Assembly (NCBI GenBank): GCA_030624545.1
Contig: JAUXJX010000103.1
Location: 1-6,989 of the forward strand
DNA from: Bacteroidota bacterium
GTDB lineage: Bacteria; Zhuqueibacterota; JdFR-76; DREG01
Length of the DNA: 6,989 nucleotides
Reading direction: 5' to 3'
The notes below the pieces were generated by a model that did not search any database, was not told the DNA's origin, and saw only the letters and a program-made list of their open reading frames with translations. Positions 4,921 to 6,989 of the stretch are shown one piece after another (the stretch's first letter is position 1; each line of letters opens with the position of its first letter). The position numbers and the translations under genes are program-made.

Positions 4921-6989
4921 ATGAATATTTCGAATATTCCAGACCTCATTGAACGCCTGCGAAGAGAATGGGGGCGAATTCGCTTTGCCTCATTTTCGAT
5001 GCTTCTTGCATGCTCGGCATCTGTTTTTGGCATTCCATCAAATTCAGAATCCGGACCGGGTCGCTTGATTCCGGTCACCGCTACTCGCAAGTTCGTAGAC
5101 CTAAATGGAGAATGGACTTATAGAAAAAGGGGCGAAGCTGTTTGGCAGAGCGTCTCATTACCTCATCCTACTGAGGAAATTGGACACCTCTTTTACCGCC
5201 GCACATTCTCTCTGGAAAGAGACACTTCCGCATCGCAATCTTTCCTGGTTTTTGAGGGGATCAATTTCTCCTCGCGCGTGAGGCTGAATGATCAATATAT
5301 CTCCACACAGTCACACGGCCACACCTCCTTTCAGGTTCTCATCCCTTCAAGCTTATTGCGGCTTGGCTCTGATAATATTCTTGAGGTCGAGGTTAACACG
5401 GCTCTCGACGATCGCTCCATTCCACTGAGGCATGCCCTGTTTTCTCCCAGGCCTTTGCGGGGAATCTTCCGGGACATATACCTGGTCACATTGCCCTCCC
5501 TGGCGATCTATTCAGCAAGAATGGACGCCGATTTTTTTCCGGATCTATCTGCGGTAAAATTGAATTTTCAAATTGAAATTGGGGCACATGAATTGGCTCT
5601 GCCCAGGTTTAGTTTGGCAGACCCGGCCAGTTTGCAGCCAAGGTTGGTTTACATGATCCGCGAGGAGCGATCGCAAGACCGTATTGTGGCATCCGGGGAA
5701 CAAACCATTGAGTTCACCGATGATCTCAGGCAACTCGTGGACGTAAGCTTTGATCTGCCCAATCCCCAGTTGTGGAATCTATCTTCTCCCAGAAGATATG
5801 TCTTGGAACTTCAATTGCGGCAGGGAGAAAGGGTACTCGACAGCTACAGGCAGAAGATTGGTCTGAGGGAACTGACGCTAGGGAAAAACGAAATACATCT
5901 GAACGGAACTCCGACTTCTCTAAAAGGGATCACATACGTCGAAGATCGACAGCGGGTGTTAACCCGGCGCGATGCCCTTTCCATCCTGCAAAAAATCAAG
6001 GCTCTCGGTTTCAATACCATTTCATGGTTTTCCCCACCTCCGGATCACACCGTTTCCGCGGCGGACTCCCTGGGAATTCTGTCCATATTCCAGTTGCCCG
6101 TTTGGAACGTGCCCGGATCTGTCTTGGCGGACCCTGGCTACCAGGAACGGGCAGGCAGCTTATTCGAGGAGCTGAGCAAACTTACATCGAGGCATGCCTC
6201 GGGAATTGCGCTATCCCTTGGCGAAGGCTTCGATCCCGCCTCTGGTGGGACGCACGATTTTCTCGGTAATTTATTGACAGCAGCCGGAGCGAGGAAATCG
6301 TTCTTCCTAACTGCCGGCTTCCGTAATTATGATGATTCCCTTTCCGAGTTGCGCTTAGATTTCTTAACCTTCGATCTCACATTCCACCGTCGTAATGCAT
6401 GGCAAAATTGGCTGGCACGCTGGCTTGCCGATGGTCCCGGCAGCCCGGTTCTTATCGCTGATATCTCAATTCCATATGTATCCTCCCGTCCTGATAGCGA
6501 AAATGTCTCGCGCTATGAGGCTCAGCAGGCCTATTATCTCAAGAATATCCTAAGCCGGATTCAACGTGAGCCGAATATGGGCTTTGTTCTTTCCACGCTT
6601 AACGATTGGCGCCTTTGCTATCCCTCGATGCTTTCGCTTTCAGGATCGAACAAGATGAATTTGCCCATCGGGCTTGCCGATTTCGATGAAACCCCGCGAA
6701 TGGCCTTGAATATGGTTCGAAACATGAACCATGGAACCGGCTACCAGTTCGAGTTCGAGAAGAATCCGGAGGATCATGCCGACGTCATATTTATCATATA
6801 TGGGCTGGTCATCGTCACCGTCTTTTTGTATTTTTTTCGCAAAGGTCACCGTCTGCGCGGGAACTTCATCCGCGTGCTTTCACGTCCTTTCGGCTTTCAT
6901 GTCGAATTGAAAGATGGCAGAAGGACGACATGGCCCATAACCATAATAATCCTGTTAACTTCCGTCTCAAGTTGGGGTTTGATTTTAGG
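4921..6989 (+). CDS. Membrane-anchored GH2-like protein, catalytic residues apparently lost (3' end outside window)
   Basis: An uninterrupted frame of 689 codons continues past the right edge. The N-terminus has a basic segment (RLRREWGR, 12-19) and a short hydrophobic signal (about 22-37) with LLAC at 28-31, a poor lipobox. Residues about 49-195 match the GH2 sugar-binding jelly roll: LNGEW (61-65), FYRRTF (91-96), RLNDQ (121-125), RGIFRDIYL (180-188). About 200-317 is the Ig-like domain, ending in NPQLW (281-285) and KIGLREL (312-318). From about 322 (IHLNGTPTSLKGI) comes the TIM-barrel-like part, with LGILSIFQLPVW (384-395). The acid/base motif, usually S-x-G-N-E, reads SLGEG (432-436), and the nucleophile region reads LIADIS (511-516), with Asp or none where Glu is expected. 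Two membrane segments follow (about 622-639 and 673 onward) around a basic loop. Activity is therefore doubtful and the role may be glycan binding. No Shine-Dalgarno precedes the ATG at 4921. The ATG at 4999 (M27) is an alternative but equally lacks one. Confidence 0.8.
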   Translation, partial: MNISNIPDLIERLRREWGRIRFASFSMLLACSASVFGIPSNSESGPGRLIPVTATRKFVDLNGEWTYRKRGEAVWQSVSLPHPTEEIGHLFYRRTFSLERDTSASQSFLVFEGINFSSRVRLNDQYISTQSHGHTSFQVLIPSSLLRLGSDNILEVEVNTALDDRSIPLRHALFSPRPLRGIFRDIYLVTLPSLAIYSARMDADFFPDLSAVKLNFQIEIGAHELALPRFSLADPASLQPRLVYMIREERSQDRIVASGEQTIEFTDDLRQLVDVSFDLPNPQLWNLSSPRRYVLELQLRQGERVLDSYRQKIGLRELTLGKNEIHLNGTPTSLKGITYVEDRQRVLTRRDALSILQKIKALGFNTISWFSPPPDHTVSAADSLGILSIFQLPVWNVPGSVLADPGYQERAGSLFEELSKLTSRHASGIALSLGEGFDPASGGTHDFLGNLLTAAGARKSFFLTAGFRNYDDSLSELRLDFLTFDLTFHRRNAWQNWLARWLADGPGSPVLIADISIPYVSSRPDSENVSRYEAQQAYYLKNILSRIQREPNMGFVLSTLNDWRLCYPSMLSLSGSNKMNLPIGLADFDETPRMALNMVRNMNHGTGYQFEFEKNPEDHADVIFIIYGLVIVTVFLYFFRKGHRLRGNFIRVLSRPFGFHVELKDGRRTTWPITIIILLTSVSSWGLIL

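Noticed and set aside
4735..5090. Short forward frame 4735-4917 and reverse frame 4752-5090 near the GH2-like start
   Set aside because: The forward frame starts with TTG, lacks a ribosome site and ends just before the GH2-like ATG. The reverse frame overlaps the GH2-like signal region and shows no protein signature.
5772..6269. 165-codon forward frame inside the GH2-like gene
   Set aside because: It overlaps a much longer frame with clear GH2 motifs and is a shifted-frame shadow of it.

Overview
The window is bacterial chromosome with four protein-coding genes in the order + - - +: a secreted repeat protein, a PilZ-domain protein, a large sodium/proton antiporter of the NhaC family, and a long gene for a glycoside hydrolase family 2 (GH2)-like protein that runs off the right edge. 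There are no rRNA or tRNA genes, transposases, phage genes or CRISPR arrays. Base composition looks close to balanced and codon use looks similar in all four genes. Signal peptides, a single-domain PilZ protein, an exported TPR-type protein and a transporter with an extracytoplasmic Ig-like domain suggest a Gram-negative-type, probably uncultured, free-living lineage. The general look recalls the FCB superphylum and its candidate relatives (KSB1, Zixibacteria, Marinimicrobia), but this is an impression. No phylogenetic marker is present.

Layout. Positions 1-305 hold no convincing gene but carry two perfect DnaA boxes (87-95 and 98-106). The TPR-like protein follows (306-1430, +). It converges on the PilZ gene (1674-2060, -), whose start is fixed by a strong Shine-Dalgarno sequence. 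From 2061 to 2587 there is no gene. This gap contains a striking composite palindrome (about 2291-2380, three hairpins) that looks like a dispersed intergenic repeat. The antiporter (2588-4543, -) has a signal peptide and an Ig-like domain ahead of its membrane body, and a plausible sigma70-type promoter just upstream. A 377-base divergent intergenic region leads to the GH2-like gene (4921 to beyond 6989, +).

How the genes relate. No operon is visible: neighbours are convergent, divergent or separated by large gaps, so no shared pathway can be claimed. Three of the four products act at or outside the cytoplasmic membrane, and the PilZ protein is a likely cytoplasmic c-di-GMP receptor. The most unusual gene is the last. 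It keeps the GH2 domain order (sugar-binding jelly roll, Ig-like, TIM-barrel-like), but both catalytic glutamate positions appear to be lost, and it continues into a C-terminal membrane region. It is therefore better described as a membrane-anchored GH2-like pseudoenzyme or divergent enzyme than as a beta-galactosidase.
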